DNA from: Aphrocallistes beatrix
Taxonomy: Eukaryota; Porifera; Hexactinellida; Sceptrulophora; Aphrocallistidae
Reading direction: 5' to 3'
Length of the DNA stretch: 64,000 bases
Assembly (NCBI GenBank): GCA_963281255.1
Contig: OY725489.1
Coordinates: forward strand, 248,001 to 312,000
The notes below the pieces were generated by a model. That model ran no database searches, was not told the DNA's origin, and worked only from the letters and a program-made list of their open reading frames with translations. Below are positions 61,966 through 64,000 of this stretch, piece by piece. Both the position numbers and the translations under genes were made by a program. Positions within the stretch are counted from its first letter, which is position 1. The number at the start of each line of letters is the position of its first letter.

Positions 61966-63649
61966 ATGTTCCACGTGACTGAGTTGTCTAGGAGTAACTG
62001 TTGTAGTGTTTCAGGTCTGGCATCATCGTACTTAGAATGGCTCAGCTTTGCAGTGACATTACTTATCTGTAGTAAGTGGAATTGAAAATCAACACCAAGA
62101 AACAAAGAAGTGTCCGAGTGACAACTCTTGAGGATACAGTCACACTGAATACTCGTATCCTGGATGAAGTGAATGAAATGCTGGATATAGTAACTCCTTT
62201 TGCGAGGAGGAATTAGCAAGATCGGTTAGAATGGAAGGATACCTCTGTGAGTAACCAGGGCGTGAACCTCTAACCAGATGATCCACAGAGGGTTAGAGTA
62301 GATTTTGAAAAAGGACTCATTACAAGATAATTAATGCATGGTTATAAGTGCCACTTTAGCCTTGGACTCCCTAAGTTAAAATTGATTCAGATTTTTGTAG
62401 TCATGGTAACGGTAATGCTTGAGTTCGTGGAATAATTAGTCATAGCATTCTATACACAAAGGCAATGGTGTTCTCAAAATTTTTGGACCAGGGATTGGTT
62501 AGTATATTCAGGTTATTATTTTGTGCATCAGTTCTATTTTGAAAGTAGACGTTAGTTCTACTCTAAAATTCCGTTCTAAAATGCTGCTTTTCGCTTCTCC
62601 CCCACATATATCATCCAAAATGCTGCTCTTTGCATATTTCTTACATTTATCTCGTTGAAATGCTGACCAATTTTGGGAGTAGAATTAACGTCAAATTATA
62701 ACTAAACTCTACTAATGCCATTTCCCCATGTGAATAAGAAGATACTAACCAATCCCTAATCCAAAGAATTTAGCACCACCATTGCCTGTGTATATAATGC
62801 TATGAATTAGTCAAACCTTAATCTAGGTTCTCAGCTTACATTTATAGCTGTCAACCTGGAAGTGTCCAAGGAGCCTAGGTGCTTTCAGTGATTAGATTTT
62901 GGTGCCGAATTGTCATAACTCTAGGAATTACAAAATAAACTCTGTTTGGGTGCCATATAACTTTTATCATCTTAAAAAAAGTGCAGGAAATCCTAGATGC
63001 ATCCATTGTCAAGTAATACGAAACAAAGTTCACAACACTCTAGAAGCAGGAGTGAAGGTAGATAAATCGCATATCTCATATCTTAGATTGAAAATTTTCA
63101 CATAGATTGATCGCAAGATGACTTCATTTGGAAAGTCCTTACAAGTATGAAACAACCCTTTACTACCCGTCAGTTTAAATACGTTTGGTCTTAAAGTTTT
63201 ATTGTTGATCAGTTTTACAGACTTTCAGATATTCCGTTTCATGATTGGATGCTTCTGAGAATAGAAATGGTTGTTATGTCTTTTTAGTGCAGCTCCTATA
63301 GGGAGATGCCCTTATGGCATGGACGGAGTATCTCGTCCGTCCGTATGTATGTATGTATGTATGTCCGTACGCGCGCTACTGCGAAATCTAACAGTCCGAT
63401 TTTTACCAAATTTCGTATGTAGGATCTCTTTATGGTGTAGATGTGCACCGTCAACATTTTTTCGCAAAATTCCGATATTCATATTTCATGTTCCTTCGAG
63501 TGACTTCCTGGAGCTGCACTATCGGTCTGTCAACCGACATTTTTGAGCTTATTCCCTCCAGCCTTCACTCTATCACACAACCACTAACCTACCATAACAA
63601 CCATGTCAGAAAGAATAGATATCATCCACAATCACTAAATTAGAATAAT
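61966..63649. other. Spacer with one unassigned ORF and simple repeats
   Basis: A minus-strand frame of 88 codons (61953-62219, no ATG start) reads protein-like (DTSIQCDCILKSCHSDTSLF) and follows possible acceptors, but I do not recognise it. 62250-62300 resembles a tRNA-derived repeat on the minus strand (ATCTGGTTAGAGGTTCACGC). Near 63330-63365 is a GTCCGTMYGTATGTATG simple repeat. No other gene is supported. Confidence 0.25.
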
Positions 63650-63819
63650 CAACATATTTTCAACAACTTGCGTAGCTGATCAGTAATTCCATAATTATAC
63701 AGCAGTTCCCTTAGCAACCATTGACGTCCATTGGTATTCTCATATTACATATAATGCAGATTGTGTCTTAGTTAAAGTATAATATTTCTATTCAACACAA
63801 ACGATTCAAAAGTGAAGCA
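63650..63819 (+). promoter_or_regulatory. Conserved NHL-gene proximal promoter, copy 4
   Basis: This copy has GATCAGTAATTCC in place of the CCAAT box, CCATTGACGTCCATTGG (TGACGTCC at 63722-63729, one base off the palindrome) and ATATTACATATAATGCAG, then the ATG at 63820. Confidence 0.5.
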
Positions 63820-64000
63820 ATGGCAACCAATATTCAAGAAAATATTCCAGAAATTGTCCCTTACGACACAATTGCGCATTTCGATCGCATCGCCGCGCGA
63901 ATCACGGACACATTGAATGGCCTGATTGATCAGCTGATCGGGAGGAAGGACACTCTCTGCCAAGTAGTGGCACATCTTCGCGATGACTTCCACAACAAAG
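63820..64000 (+). CDS. Coiled-coil NHL-propeller protein D, cut by the window end
   Basis: The first 60 codons of a fourth family member: MATNIQENIPEIVPYDTIAH, then the same coiled coil with small changes (LIGRKDTLC for LIERRDTLC). The NHL part lies outside the window. Confidence 0.85.
   Translation, partial: MATNIQENIPEIVPYDTIAHFDRIAARITDTLNGLIDQLIGRKDTLCQVVAHLRDDFHNK

Overview
The window is eukaryotic and animal-like. It has spliced genes with short GT-AG introns (about 70-250 bp, one of 1.7 kb), an animal-type tRNA-Leu(CAG), and metazoan genes: an SH2 adaptor, a BRCA1-type RING gene, MTO1, ACAD11 and MMADHC. The AT-rich sequence, short introns and expanded intronless immune-like families would suit an early-branching marine invertebrate such as a sponge. 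That placement is a weak inference.

Left part, about 1-19 kb: conserved, mostly housekeeping genes with introns. In order they are: an N-myristoylatable SH2 adaptor (+, 464-1241); MTO1, the mitochondrial tRNA wobble-uridine modification enzyme (-, 2513-4765); a large uncharacterised exon (-, 4979-6548) and two smaller exons (-, 6680-7080); ACAD11, a kinase-like/acyl-CoA dehydrogenase fusion ending in AKL (+, 7116-11325); the first four exons of a BRCA1-type gene (-, 11484-12297), whose exon phases and two exon lengths match human BRCA1; tRNA-Leu (-, 12602-12685); a frameshifted 7TM gene (+, 13515-14613); MMADHC (+, 15595-16990); and a single-exon 7TM receptor (+, 17239-18798). Reading phases allow the BRCA1-type gene to continue through ACAD11 on the opposite strand into the 4979-6548 exon. 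No BRCT domain is visible in it.

Right part, about 19-64 kb: a duplicated, repeat-rich island of two intronless families. One is a coiled-coil plus six-blade NHL propeller protein, TRIM-like but lacking RING and B-boxes (20001, 22140, 36897, and a copy cut by the window end at 63820). The other is three complete very large GTPases of the GVIN/VLIG type of about 2,200 residues each (-, 28473-35240, 41178-47852, 51897-58529), plus one N-terminal relic near 27.1 kb. Each GTPase carries a C-terminal von Willebrand A-like domain. The NHL copies are nearly identical in the coiled coil but vary at matching loop positions in every blade, as a diversifying recognition surface would. The third GTPase looks like a mosaic of the other two.

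Between the genes lie several mobile-element families: two 191-bp elements with perfect 9-bp target duplications, three TIR elements ending in GGACATACC-type termini (one with a perfect 9-bp duplication), a possible TTAA-flanked element, a decayed mariner, a Ty3 reverse-transcriptase remnant, a kynurenine aminotransferase pseudogene, a three-copy repeat with a conserved ORF, and several long palindromes.
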